Part shown: piece after piece, positions 21,401 to 28,742 of the stretch | How positions within the stretch are numbered: position 1 is the first letter of the stretch | Layout: each line of letters begins with the position of its first letter | Translations under genes and position numbers: made by a program | Source: Owenia fusiformis | Lineage: Eukaryota > Annelida > Polychaeta > Sabellida > Oweniidae | DNA: 64,000 nucleotides | Assembly: GCA_903813345.2 (NCBI GenBank) | Contig: CAIIXF020000010.1 | Coordinates: forward strand, 10,904,349-10,968,348 | Direction of reading: 5' to 3' | Notes under the pieces: generated by a model | Databases searched by the model: none | Told to the model about the DNA's origin: nothing | Seen by the model: only the letters and a program-made list of their open reading frames with translations

Positions 21401-21748
21401 CGTGATTTCTATTTCCAGCAAATGCGTGACAATCACGCCTAATGCGCGAGGGTTGAAAGGGCAGAGTACTGGATAATGTGAGTGTAACTACTGGTAGGTA
21501 AGTGACAGTCGCATTCATAGTCAAAATCTTACTTTTAAAATTTGATTGACTCAGAGGAAGGAAATGTGATATGGACTTCACGCTCAGATTAATTTTTTTT
21601 TAGATCCAAAAGAATAAAAAAATTCCGGAAGTGTTGGCAATTTTGCAGTGGATCCAGTTACTTGTGGCTTTATAACCATAACATAACCTTAACTATTTAG
21701 TGATACACATTTATTAACGGTCGAAATAACATATTTACCCCAAAACAT
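423..21748 (-). CDS. FKBP46: FKBP39/46-type nuclear FK506-binding protein (peptidyl-prolyl isomerase), spliced, 3' end outside window
   Basis: Coding exons in transcript order: 21739-21748, 17405-17488, 16237-16389, 15919-16026, 15223-15362, 14954-15068, 14386-14618, 13898-14008, 13365-13505, 12836-12962, 423-471. Every junction is GT/AG and the phases agree throughout, giving 423 complete codons plus two bases. Residues 1-100 begin [16 protein letters not shown] and form the nucleoplasmin-like domain of this family. Residues 100-290 hold long Asp/Glu runs, and 240-340 hold Lys-rich blocks likely to act in nuclear or nucleolar targeting. Residues 345 onward are the FKBP-type isomerase domain, with [32 protein letters not shown] and LTIPAPLA visible. 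The closing exon (YG... to stop) should lie left of base 1. Known family role: prolyl isomerase that binds histones and chromatin. The symbol follows the insect and mollusc naming and is approximate. Confidence 0.93.
2214..2280 (+). repeat. tRNA-like fragment just past the helentron stop codon
   Basis: TAGCTCAGTGGTAGGGCG (2221-2238) matches a Pol III A box and D-arm. A weak B-box-like GGAATTCAATC follows at 2263-2273 and overlaps the last codons of the minus-strand gene. The B box departs from the GGTTCRANNCC consensus and no good cloverleaf forms, so this is at most a tRNA-derived remnant, not a tRNA gene. Confidence 0.4.
2268..9968 (-). CDS. Helentron Rep/helicase/endonuclease polyprotein with cysteine-protease-like domain
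   Basis: About 2566 residues with no frameshift. I take the ATG at 9966-9968, in an excellent ACCATGG context; the frame stays open only to a GTG at 9992, above which is a stop. In order (numbered from the GTG): basic N terminus; ten 34-residue lysine-rich repeats (about 146-490); CTAC...CLTC zinc-binding segment and DUF6570-like block (about 525-640, GNVVNVP); protease-like region with GKQCTPMAF (about 900) and FDSHSRN (about 1015), resembling C76/OTU-type deubiquitinases; Helitron_like_N; Rep with HUH motif PHIHS (about 1414) and Tyr pair [10 protein letters not shown] (about 1600); PIF1-like helicase with GGAGVGKT (about 1910), VDEIS (about 1998), GDFGQLAPV and [10 protein letters not shown]-terminal endonuclease/exonuclease/phosphatase domain (about 2370-2574) with LNAQS, SETRF, LGDFNIN and TIDHIY. 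All core catalytic motifs look intact. Role: rolling-circle-type transposition. Confidence 0.93.
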   Translation of the reverse strand: MERGEKQKEKNSGAVQEDPSIISSWFKKSNKQEKSHAVQIELSKCEQVEKTKYSRTEQLLNNKKLSKTNQNEDLPKKRYCAKYTAEHKMAKELSEDKSPKKDILHQNKESKKSRAEYMAKYRKRKHEELCEYETSRKKMKRQNPEYKERENELKKKRPGRKEEITEDVQKKANKRQNPEYKKRENELKKKRPGRKKEVAKIVQQKANKRQNPEYKERENELKKKRPGRKKEITEDVQKKANKRQNPEYKERENELKKKRPGRKKEITEDVQKKANKRQNPEYKERENELKKKRPGRKKEIAKIVQQKANKRQNPEYKERENELKKKRPGRKKEITEDVQKKANKRQNPEYKERENELKKKRPGRKKEITEDVQKKANKRQNPEYKERENELKKKRPGRKKEIAKIVQQKANKRQNPEYKERENELKKKRPGRKKEITVDVQKKANKRQNPEYKERENNLKKKRPGRKKEIAARAIARKIRQKSDKYRKKTTLREKGKHTGQLKTEQLIKDFNMNSSKKPFYVCTACHQMFYRCSVKKFKVFNDSARLCSTKTKSVRDIEWICLTCSKQIKNGHIPSVSVYNKTLFPVIPLELRDLTPLEWRLLSPRLPFMKLRAAPSGGQQKITGNVVNVPANVIQTVTLLPRLPSNDNTIQVKLKRHLKYKSFVSSENVRPEKLREAAEILTKKTLFKGEGIQTNKNWKSFEPTIDETENYLERSKTQKVTRTEYHHGIVPKDNTNTIDGLNSTSPSKHGPEDPLKSRQSTSGTENPENVVPPLDSAVTEGGSMVPSPAPLKCLHDDFVPTGKGKDSSLEIKSPPSSESKYLSSGTLHDAGMCSSSGASVSLHSQESMEPSLSDDTKPDFSRKQNGKGTLSAIASYHQGSSTFKDSSRGKQCTPMAFAAIGYSSFKNARYWEKHDMNYVLQSGDHVYNSNTHKYDYYDSDELPKYYYYETKKVEMKCDMCYFGILNEKHKVFQALSSALEHSSDVMVTCAGFTTAIMKRENKYFWFDSHSRNTKGLLHCNGKAVLMRFPNLIATVNHIFKLYENNIGCQYQLTCIQTSVEKDFKLADVTHLTGHNVKGLSTVIPNVSNENDSCLTASNTYVCNEKRGNSISNDKDISGDIQVESNINEEVWEEIAIDSEHGNLDTLLTSPDYIEENERDIVYNIAPGQYNIPLNIFQDMYSEELAFPNIFVGSSRTPQSERPSKKKLYYSELVKAELRNIDRRAAQCTDNIFFKTKKLQMQQLSDKANIAIRKLQTKGQKLTASKVKDSEHITNLIHHDKGYKILKTLRGSPPYYQKAHKDLLAMIRTVGPPTLFCSFSSAETRWPHLLQTLAKLDGEDITLQEARDLKWSEKCRLIQLDPVMCARHFNHRVNYLFNHTLKSKDSPIKKMKDFFYRVEFQNRGSPHIHSLIWLDGAPNINHCQDIEITAYVDSVISCHIPSNEEDEELSELVQLQQHRHTHTCRKGKKFQCRFGYPLPPMSSTTILYPLDKDNPDFKKHTENWSHINEVINGLKFGEDISFEDFLSKTKLTEEMYLLAVSASLKKRTLFLKRQPSEIRSNAYIPFLLKLWKANMDSQICLDSYAVAMYISSYIMKDQKGMSELLRSCCEEVERGASSIRDQLKTIGNKFLNSVEISAQEASYICLQLPMVQSSRAVKFVNTSPEENRVFLLKPRNVLETLDDDDEDISCKDQVQRYCDRPHSLEHCTFAEYSAYYDVKTKSMQPTQRKKPYILRYVHYNKEKDPENHYREQLMLHTSWRKESNIKGTHSSYEEMFFTRQEDINLQKAKLEPFSEYIDEAMDMVENEVNEPYIDDTIAPCTEANEERDVAIDEKNKQERDDTCHYSTDQSCNIDKQLKATREMQETEYSQLMRSLTITQRGFLNHIVHHLKTCDTAIYKFINGGAGVGKTHLTKAIYQTLTKYFNSRVSNPPDGIFILVAAPTGKAAFLIEGNTIHSIFKVPANQGFNYEPLTSDKRNTLRHKLHNLKLLIVDEISMVGNNMLTFIHKRLQEITGVPKDFGGLPIIAVGDFGQLAPVCDNWIFSDLKRGYGSLATNLWHNFQIMELVEVIRQKEKTFAEALNRLRVGTHTDADIELFSSRCICRDSDNYPLNEQHLFLSNKKVNEHNESVYSLSLLRKQHFKAYDVVVGDLSSEHKSAVLQRIPDDPAKTMQLSNMLKISVGLKYDISVNMDVEDGLTNGANCIVKDISSISSSYASGVIWVHFNEARIGKMTRQQNKHLYTQLIDKSWTPIIPISREFQVGRSKHARVLRKQFPLRPSNGKTVWRAQGDTMNKVVIDFTGRTSRHVHYVALSRATSLDGLFLLNFDPSKIKVDDQVQTEIERLRNAPQGDEYNKLLRTQSSLKLVYLNAQSLHKHLEDINAHEALLSSHIMMFSETRFKESDDKVIDNFVGVHYIEQSHLRPFHGSSLYYKTSLHLETLMVENHKGIEIIVVKLSTDIHIVELYKPPQIMVKTLIEALDTARIVTTSFTNTIILGDFNINVMTPEHNLIISYLSKYGMKQISTGYTTDLRTTIDHIYTNCKSDNVQAGTEEVYYSYHSAIWVALD
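8530..9556 (-). repeat. In-frame minisatellite: ten 102-bp units within the helentron gene
   Basis: The DNA repeats every 102 bp and encodes a 34-residue unit beginning [20 protein letters not shown]. Two unit types alternate: A ends [11 protein letters not shown] and B ends [11 protein letters not shown] (or [10 protein letters not shown]). Reading along the protein the order is A B A A B A A B A followed by a divergent closing unit, a higher-order period of three units (306 bp). B units on the plus strand lie near 8750, 9055 and 9360. The reverse strand also stays open through the array (8434-9762), but only because the repeat unit is stop-free there as well. Confidence 0.95.
10776..10873. 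repeat. Inverted repeat upstream of the helentron gene
   Basis: Arms of about 30 bases, near 10778-10808 and 10843-10872, pair through AAAGAGCATATAG and CTATATGCTCTTT and through an AGAAAAGAATA / TATTCTTTTCT block, around a loop of about 35 bases. It lies about 0.8 kb before the start codon, in the presumed 5' leader of the element's transcript. Function unknown. Confidence 0.75.
11112..12470 (+). repeat. Tandem array of ten units of about 117-163 bp, helentron right (5') side
   Basis: Each unit runs from GTCAATTTGAAGCAAGTTG through GACCTTTTTTGACCTTGAG, AAGGTCATTGAAGGTCAAAT and CAGATTTGAATTTCTGAGAAC to TGTAGATGATTTTGAAAAA. Anchor copies of GCAAGTTG (one GCAAGATG) recur near 11124, 11260, 11394, 11511, 11639, 11787, 11921, 12058, 12193 and 12358. 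One diverged unit lies at 1088-1200, just inside the opposite end of the element. That placement ties both flanks to a single element. Internal tandem repeats are a usual feature of helentrons and their short derivatives. Confidence 0.92.
12525..12600 (+). repeat. GC-rich 21-bp minisatellite near the helentron right end
   Basis: About three and a half copies of AGACGCCGGACGCCAACCGCC occur in otherwise AT-rich DNA. They replace, at the same place, the single short segment found in the small copies (for example the bases after TTGTTACAGACACCGA near 51650). The expansion is therefore internal to the element family rather than part of the host intron. Confidence 0.9.
12622..12648. repeat. Terminal hairpin of the helentron (right end)
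   Basis: Perfect 11-bp inverted repeat TATGTCACCAC / GTGGTGACATA around a 5-base loop. The same hairpin, with small changes, ends the copies near 32213-32236, 34231-34256 and 51736-51760. Relative to the minus-strand gene it is the 5' end of the element. Confidence 0.9.
20264..20336 (+). other. tRNA-like Pol III module in the 5' LTR of the TRIM
   Basis: Seventy-three bases with D-arm GCTC/GAGC (TAGCTCAGTAAGTAGAGC), Gln-like anticodon loop CTTTGGA, and perfect B box GGTTCGATTCC. The acceptor ends GCC/GGC pair. The anticodon and T stems have mismatches, so it is probably not a working tRNA but retains Pol III promoter boxes. Confidence 0.8.
20442..20460 (+). other. Primer-binding-site-like sequence of the TRIM
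   Basis: TGGTGTCAGATGTGGGATC begins with TGG, as expected for complementarity to a tRNA 3' CCA end, and sits immediately after the 5' LTR. The second TRIM-like element has the near-identical TGGTGTCAAAAGTGGGAT at 31928. The tRNA used is not identified here. Confidence 0.75.
20547..20561 (+). other. Polypurine tract of the TRIM
   Basis: AAAGGGGGAGATAG lies directly before the 3' LTR, in the position where plus-strand priming occurs in LTR retrotransposons. Confidence 0.7.
20615..20687 (+). other. tRNA-like Pol III module in the 3' LTR of the TRIM
   Basis: Second copy of the 73-base module. Here the acceptor stem is better (GCCTCTT against ACGGGGC, six of seven pairs counting G-U). A box region is TAGCTCAATCGGTAGAGC and the B box GGTTCGATTCC is intact. 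The loop CTTTGGA would present TTG (Gln). Confidence 0.8.
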
Positions 21749-22419
21749 GCTGGAAACCTCTGTTATAACTGGCATTTCTCGGCAGACCGCTGAACCATGT
21801 GTTGTGTACTGCCGTAAAGGACGGGACGTTTCGTTTTCCCCCTGATTGGACCCGCGATTAGAAAAGCCACATGGTTTATTTTCACATGATTTGACCCTTG
21901 GAAATGGAATAGTAATACCATGAAAGTTTGGTGTTTTACTCGAGAGATTTTAATGTGTACATATAAGTAAATATATTAATTATAAATATTGTCAAGGATA
22001 AGTCGCTGCATTATGTATTTGTGCAGAAAATACTAAAATTTTGAAACGGTTACGAGTTAAAATTTTCGAGTCGCCATTTTTTATTGAAATTTTCAAAGTC
22101 AAACTTCTAGTGCGATATATTCGTCGTGTACACGCAAATTCTGCAATATCTGTTGTCGGAAAGACCTAACTTCGATATCTTGACATGTTACATTGGAAAT
22201 AAAATCAGTTTGTATTTAGTTTTTTTTAGATTTGTAATCTAGAACTACAGTAGTCTAACTCTAATATTTTCCACAAAAAATCATAAATATTTTCAATTTT
22301 ATGCATAGGCCTATATATATAGGAATTGAATATACTGTATGAAGCATATTTCTAATGTTATTTCAGCTAAAATTGGGTTTCAATAAATCACTAGAGAGCC
22401 TAGACACATCATGCCATAA
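21749..22419 (-). promoter_or_regulatory. Presumed promoter/5' UTR region of the FKBP gene
   Basis: This is the DNA upstream of the start codon at 21746-21748. The nearest 130 bases are richer in CpG (ACGGGACGTTTCG, CCCGCGATT) than the surrounding AT-rich DNA, as at many animal promoters. No TATA box or transcription start can be assigned. A 758-bp foldback element begins 0.67 kb upstream. Confidence 0.35.
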
Positions 22420-23177
22420 GGTGCTATGGAACTTAACAGGAAATGACAAAACAGGAAGTGACAATTTTTTTTTGCATTTTTAGATTTTTTTTGAGTAAAG
22501 ATAACAGAGTTCTGGTTTGACCTCCAGTCAATTTAACTATTTCCACATATCATTTACATGACCAGGATCACAATGTGCATGCTCAGAATGACCCTAAACA
22601 TGATGAAATAACCTTTTTAGCCCTTTGAAAGTGTGACTGAAAAAAAGCTAAAAGTAGGAGCGTAGGGAAGGTCACTGAACAGAATCTTTTGAATTTTTCA
22701 GAAAATGTGCCCAATATATTGCTCTAAATGATACAATCTTTGAAAATTTGATATCATTCATAGAAAAAGAAAAAAAATGAAAAAACTGATTTGAAAAGCG
22801 ATCTATTTTCCTTTTTATGACTGCCATTTTTGTTTAAGACAATTTTCTAAAATTTCAAAGATTGTACTAGTTAGAGCATTATATTGGGCACATTTTCTGA
22901 AAAATTCAAAAGATTCTGTTCAGTGACTATCCCTACGCTCCTACTTTTAGCTTTTTTTCAGTCACACTTTCAAAGGGCTAAAAAGGTTATTTCATCATGT
23001 TTAGGGTCATTCTGACCATGCACATTGTGATCCTGGTCATGTAAATGATATGTGGAAATAGTTAAATTGACTGGAGTTCAAACCAAAACTCTGTTATTTT
23101 TTTTCAAAAAATATCTAAAAATGCAAAAAAAATTGTCACTTCCTGTTTTGTCATTTCCTGTTAACTTCCATAGCACC
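22420..23177. mobile_element. Long-armed foldback element upstream of the FKBP gene
   Basis: The ends GGTGCTATGGAA and TTCCATAGCACC begin near-perfect inverted arms of about 340 bp (22420-22760 and 22845-23177) around a spacer of about 85 bp. Matching blocks include AACAGGAAATGACAAAACAGG, CACAATGTGCATG and AGCTAAAAGTAGGAGCGTAG with their complements. Flanks carry the direct repeat ATAA (22416-22419 and 23178-23181). No coding potential; the short reading frame over the right arm is incidental. Confidence 0.88.
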
Positions 23178-24674
23178 ATAAGGTCAGGTCAGACCATTAG
23201 GATTTTCTCTAGCTCCCTAAGGATTTGGACCACAAGGCGGGACCACACCTGGCATCGGGACAAGTAGAATTGACCGAAATAAATATCTCCACTGCCCTCC
23301 ACTCTATGTGTACCAAGGAAAAAGAGAGTGAGGACCCTGTCGAAAAGTTTTGTAATGTATAACTGTTTCGTATGAATCGGTGTCGGTGAAGGTCATAATG
23401 TCTGTTTCGTATGAAACTGTGAAGGTCATATTGCATTGGGACAAATTTGTCTTGTCCAAAGTGGGCCCCTGTAGGCTACACATCAGTGTATGCATGCAAA
23501 CTTTCTTTGCTCCATGTATGATGTCTATATTATCTCTTCTACTCCCTTACTTCTATTTGTTTAGTGGCTTTAGTTTGTCAAATCTCTGTGACAGAATTGC
23601 CATCCTCTTAATCTATAAGTATTAGTCTATCATAGGGGTCGCCTCATTGGTCTAAATCCCATTCATCCAAATCCCAATAGTCTGAATCCCATTGGTCTGA
23701 ACTTAATTTTAATATCAAGATAAAGATGCTAGAAATGTGTGAACATGGAATACATCACATTGATGTGTGTTTATTGAATAACATACATGTAGATTATCCA
23801 TTTTGCCATGCTTATTCAAAATATTACATTTCGCATTTCTTGTGGTTACCATACTCCCTACATGTCAATCTGCACTTAGGGGATTAACATCATTTGAATA
23901 GATTAGGTAAATGGAATTGAATGTAGGTTTTAGATAGGTTGAGCTAAAATCTTATATTAAGTCTTTCTGTCATGATATTTAAATTGTTTACTCCAGATAA
24001 TTTTCATTTGGATTTTGTTTGATTTTGTTTCGCAGAAATATAATCTTCGCAAATTTCCCATTTTAAGACTGAGGTGCAAGTAATTGTATATCGTACCATA
24101 TCCAAATATATTGGGTAGGTAATTACTGTACATAGGGTAACTTAGTTTACAGAGCTTGAGGATTCAGAGAATATGAAATTGAAACTTGTGAAATAGAGCC
24201 ACGAAATTGTGATTTCTCAAAATTTGCAGAATTAAAACTTGCTTAATTGACCAGGAGTACAGTATTGAAATTTAAATATCATATCAACAATTGTTAATTT
24301 TAGGATCATTAGGTTTCTGACCAAAGGGATTTGGACAATTGATATTCGGACCATTTATTTGGCCTATTACCTTTAAGATTTAATTATTTTCATTCATCAT
24401 ACCTTCAAAGGTGTGATTAGAGGAACAATAATAGACAATACACTTTTGATTTTTCCAAATATTGGAATCATCTCTCAAAGTTCTGGGATATAATCACATG
24501 GGATTATCTGATGTTTTAATTGATCCTACCTTCAAAGATAGTATAAGATGAGCAAAAAAACAATTTCTATTGATTAGAATTAGCGTTAGTATTAGCGTTC
24601 GGTATTTCAGTGCACTTTTCTCAGACTTTTTCTCAATGTACATCGCGATGTGCATCGATGTTTACTATTGAAAA
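23178..24674. other. Intergenic spacer with short direct and inverted repeats
   Basis: No gene seen. TTTCGTATGAA...GTGAAGGTCATA is duplicated at 23362-23400 and 23404-23433. From about 23636 a series of CATTGGTCTGAATCCC-like units starts; its inverted counterpart (GGTTTCTGACCAAAGGGATTT...ATTCGGACC) lies at 24310-24350, suggesting a MITE of about 700 bp. Around 24640-24715 palindromic CATCGCGATG and CATCGATG words cluster, like the subterminal repeats of some DNA transposons, just before the Ulp1-like pseudogene. Confidence 0.5.
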
Positions 24675-24830
24675 TTGCTGATGCATCGATGTACGATTAT
24701 GGCACATCGCGACAACACAACTACATATACAGTCAAAACAGTGATGTTTGTGAGTACTTTGAATTTAAGAAATAAGCAATCAAATGACCATATTGAAACA
24801 GTTTATGTAAAAATAGAAACATTTATATTC

Positions 24831-25120
24831 ACTGGCGGATTAGGGGGGGGGGCCCGGGGTGGGCCCAGAAAAAAAAATTGGGCCCAAAAAAAATTTTGGG
24901 CCAAAAAAAGCCTTAAGGCCCCCAAAAAGTCGGCCTTTTTGGTCATTACTGGGCCTTTTAAGGCCTTATTTTTTAAATTCAGGCCAAATTTTGAAGAAAA
25001 TGGGCCTCAAAATTTCAAAATTTGGGCCCACTTTTGCGTTTTAGGCGCAAGCGCGGTCGTTTTTTCATCTGACCTGAAATTTGGGCCCCCCCCCTTGTTG
25101 GTTCCCAGATCCGCCCCTGA
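24831..25120. mobile_element. GGGCC-rich MITE-like insertion
   Basis: It starts ACTGGCGGATTAGGGGG and ends CAGATCCGCCCCTGA, so GGCGGAT and ATCCGCC are inverted terminal repeats. The interior alternates GGGCC words with A-rich runs, very unlike the AT-rich surroundings, and TATT lies on both flanks as a possible duplication. It creates an accidental frame that runs on into the Ulp1-like gene. Confidence 0.65.
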
Positions 25121-25178
25121 TATTTATCTTAACTTTTGTATATTTCATGATGAAATTTCAAATAGTTTAATCAATGAA

Positions 25179-26069
25179 ATGGCCAGTGATGATAATTTAA
25201 GTAATAAATCAGATGTTCAATTAAAATGTGAAAATAGTAGTAAAGATAGTAATGAAATGGAAAAAAATGAAATTCAATCAGTTGACAAAGGTGCAGATAA
25301 TATTAACTTTCTTAAAACTCAACATTATGAACTTATTCTTAATCCAAAGGGATGGTTAGATGACCAGATAATTAATGCAGCTCAGTCAGTTCTAATTGGA
25401 CAATTTGAAAATATTTCCGGATTCCAATTAACAAACTATGCTCCCATTTATGTAGCAAATAAAAATATGTTCACTTGGTGTACTCCAATGATTTCAACTA
25501 ATGGTCCTTCTGTGCAGATTCATCATAATGGCAATTCTCATTGGGTAACTTCAATTCAAGATTCTGATGGCAAAGTATATTTATTAGATAGCTTAAATAA
25601 AAAAGACATTAACAGTAGTTTACAAATTTAATTAACTCAGATTTATAAACCAGATAGGGTAAACCATTTTGATGTTATTATTCCAGCTGTTCAAAAACAA
25701 AATAATGGTTATGATTGTGGCCTCTTCTCTATTGCATTTATGACTGAGTTTTGCTTCAATGGGTTCAATGGGACAAGTAGAGTCGTGTTTGAAGAAAAAG
25801 AAATGAGATCACATTTGGTATCCTGTTTAACAGAGAAAAAAATTCTTCCCTTTCCAAAACAGACTAAGAAAAAATTATAATTATCCAAAGTTGCCACATC
25901 AACATTCCAAGTAAGTTGTTTTTGTCCATGTGGCCAAGCTGATGTAGTACAAGATATGGTTGGCTGTGAGTTTGTGAGTAAAAAGCATGAATGTCAAACA
26001 TGGTATCATAAAAATTTTCTAAGCTTAAGAAAGTTTCAAAGAAGATGTATTGTCCTGATCATTAATTGA
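25179..26069 (+). pseudogene. Ulp1/SENP-type (C48) cysteine protease with zinc-finger tail, transposon-type, broken by two in-frame stops
   Basis: One continuous frame from ATG 25179 carries the C48 signature: GWLDDQIINAAQ, VQIHH, then catalytic His (HWVTS), Asp (LLDSL) and Gln-x-Cys region (QNNGYDCGLFSIAF). A PHD-like zinc finger follows (CFCPCGQ, MVGCE, CQTWYH). In-frame TAA codons at 25629-25631 (between the Asp and Cys motifs) and at 25878-25880 (before the finger) break it. No frameshift separates the parts, so decay looks recent, unless the stops are read through. Such protease-plus-finger proteins occur in many invertebrate transposons; which superfamily applies here is unknown. AATAAA follows at about 26287. 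Confidence 0.8.
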
Positions 26070-27061
26070 TAGTAGGCATGCTCATATAAGTAGGTTGGCA
26101 GGTTACATAGATGTATTTTAAAACTTTTGAATTTAGATTTTAGTATGTTTGGCAATGCTGTATTATAATATGTCATCTATATAGATCTCGGTGGATTTTA
26201 ACATTGTGTATATTTTTAAGTGTATTTTGCAATTCTGTATCTATAATGTATGTATTTATGTATAATGTACATGTATGTATATTTTGAATAAATCATGAAA
26301 TGCTAATAATAAGTTTTTTTTAATCATTTGTAATATGTTGGTTAACATGAACTTTTAATCAGTAACATTTTCAGTAGAGTTCAGCTGATGAGATCTGAAT
26401 TGATCGAAAGAAAAACTTGATGCATACTTAATCGACAAAAATAAGAAACTTATAAACAAGCAAGAATGGGTTCATTTCAAATATGATCTTAAATAGGCTA
26501 CTTTATCAATGAAAGCATCATGTTTTTCTCCTGAACAAGACTGCATATTTGAAATGCATGAGGCAGTTTGATTCCATAATGGACCTTTAATTTACAAACT
26601 CAAGTGTATTATTAGAGAGACAAAACTCATATGAATTCATTATAATTTTCCAAAGAATAATATTCAAGCACAATGTATACTAAACTGAACTAAGAAATGT
26701 TAGATGAAGCATATTATCTAGGTGGCAAATGACTGACTGATATAGGTGGTCTGTGTGTTATTCAAGCCACTCTGTATTCCTTTAGTTTTTTGCTTTTTAG
26801 CCTGGAAACTCATCATGCAGCAAAAAACCATGAAGCATGGAAGCACAGTGTGGGCGAATACAAAACTGAACTAAGAAATAGATGAAGCATATTACCTAGG
26901 TGGCAAATGACCATCAGTCATATTAGCGAAAACTTCTGGAATGGGTGTGGTGAGGAATGGATATATCATATTCAATGTAATAAATAAATAGTATTGAAGC
27001 ACATGTCTATGTTACATAAAATGCAATCTTGATCTAAGAAAATCTTGATAAAGGCTATGAA
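26070..27061. other. Non-coding spacer between Ulp1-like pseudogene and LINE
   Basis: AT-rich, no gene seen. A segment is duplicated: GATGAAGCATATTATCTAGG...GGCAAATGACTGACTG near 26703-26740 and GATGAAGCATATTACCTAGG...GGCAAATGACCATCAG near 26881-26917, each preceded by AAACTGAACTAAGAAAT. Confidence 0.5.
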
Positions 27062-28155
27062 AGGCTTTTTGCCGACGACAGCCTTTTATTCATGACAGTC
27101 GAAAGCAAGCAAGATGCATTAACACTACAGGATAATCTTGATAAACTGGTCTCCTGGGCATCAACATGGCAAATGAAATTCCATCCATCAAAATGCTATG
27201 TGCTAAATATTCACAAAGGTAAATCCCCTATCATGCACAATTACACCATGCTAGGGGAAAACCTTAAGTCGGTAACACACATCCCATACCTAGGAATTGA
27301 CATCACAAATAACTTACGCTGGACTACACATATTCAAACTATTGTATCCAAAGCCAATAAGGTGCTTGGATTTCTCAGGCGCAACCTCCATCAATGCCCT
27401 GAAAAAGTGAAGGCTCAGGCGTATAAGTCACTAGTCCGGCCTAATTTAGAGTATGCCAGCTCGGCATGGGATCCGTACCGACAAAAAGATATTGATATGT
27501 TGGAACAGGTACAGAGAAGAGCAGCCAGGTTTGTAACCAAATGTCACTCAAGGGAACCAGGCTGCGTCACCAAAGCTCTTCAAGACCTACAGTGGGAGCC
27601 ACTGAAGGAGCGTCGAGAGGCTGCTAGAGTTTTCCTTTTCTACAAAGGAAAGCAGAACCTAGCAGCCATCGACGTGCCTCCATACTTCCGCCAACAGATC
27701 AATACCAACACTAGGTTGTATCATCCTTCTAAGTTCATACAACCATCAACTAGAACGGATGCATACAAATTTAGCTATTTCCCTAGGACAATAGCTAAAT
27801 GGAACACTCTACCTGGTGACATCTTAGACTGTGACAGTCTAAGTAGTTTTAAATCATCATACTATGCCTATGTCAATAACTGCAATTAAATAGGTGTGTT
27901 TTTAATATAGATCTATGTTTTAATGTAAAGGGTCCCCAGTGCACAGAAACAAGCCTGCACTACTGGTAAAGAGGGGTGATGTCAACGCGGTTAGCCTGAC
28001 AGTCTCCCCAGGTAAAATGAGTTGTAAACCATAGATCTATTTTTAAATGTTAAGGTTTTAAATTATATTCTATTCAAATTCTATCACTGTTAAATTATAT
28101 ATCTGCTTTATATGGGCTTATTAGCCTTTTGCGGATTATTGACATAGACATAGAC
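27062..28155 (+). mobile_element. 5'-truncated non-LTR retrotransposon (LINE), 3' part of reverse transcriptase ORF
   Basis: The frame opens directly at the reverse transcriptase catalytic box (RLFADDSLLF, 27062-27091). It continues through the thumb and C-terminal part with WQMKFHPSKC, YLGIDI, NKVLGFLRRNL, RPNLEYASSAWDP and LEQVQRRAARFV, ending at 27889. These motifs are typical of Jockey/CR1-like LINEs. The upstream RT motifs and the endonuclease are absent, the normal result of 5' truncation. The 3' tail ends in a short GACATAGACATAGACA repeat, as in many CR1-type elements. Untranslated 3' sequence runs from 27890 to about 28155. Confidence 0.88.
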
Positions 28156-28340
28156 AACTCTGAATCACTATCAATAGATGGCAGCACTAATCAAGTACAG
28201 AGCTGTCAAGTGTCCCGCGAATGGCGGGATTATCCCGCGAATTTGATCAAAATTAGGCTAATTCGCGTGTCCCGCAATGTCCCGCGAAGTCCCGCAAATG
28301 TGGTTTTTGACCTCCGCGAATTTCCGAAATTGTTGCTATA

Positions 28341-28742
28341 GGGGCAATCTGCGCGAGGTTCCATTTTCAGGTTCGGTTTTTCGCGCATGAGCATTAAATT
28401 CAGCAATTTAATTGGTTCAAATTATTATAACGCATGCGCATTTAATAACTTAGTTAGAACTTATAATCTAAGAAAGATGTCACTTACGTTCATTATTTCA
28501 CAGCAGTCCGTACCCATAATGCACCTTATATTGCGGGAATGTTTTTGTTTAGCATATCAAACAAAAAAGTATTCCCCCGACAGAAGAATGACATATTATG
28601 AACTGGCTACCGTTTGTGGACGTTTGGTGTGCAAATTTAAACCGAACTGATCGCAAAAAAGCAATTTGAATCATGGGAATGAAGTACTTTCATTAATGAA
28701 AAACCGAACCTAGTAAAAACCGAACCTCGCGCAGAATGCCCC
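28341..28742. mobile_element. TA-flanked MITE nested in the CCCGCG element
   Basis: Ends GGGGCAATCTGCGCGAGGTT and AACCTCGCGCAGAATGCCCC are inverted repeats with TA on each side (28339-28340, 28743-28744). A second inner GGTTCGGTTTTT / AAAAACCGAACC pair extends the arms. Its reading frame at 28387-28650 has no recognisable product. TA duplication suits Tc1/mariner-type mobilisation. Confidence 0.82.

Larger units (their letters stand above)
17820..21450. repeat. GCGTGAT-rich repetitive segment hosting the hairpin-array element
   Basis: ATGCGTGAT or ATGCGTGAC recurs at about 17965, 17996, 18115 and 18125 on the left of the hairpin array, and at about 21400 and 21424 on the right, with related AATGCGTTCGC and AATGCGCGAG. 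The flanks look like two halves of an older GCGTGA-motif repeat opened by the array at CATACACG. Its own ends were not found. Confidence 0.4.

Noticed and set aside
24675-25178. N-terminal part of the 318-codon frame leading into the Ulp1-like domain
   Set aside because: It runs through the GGGCC-rich MITE insertion and has no protease-family sequence. I place the domain-bearing gene start at 25179.
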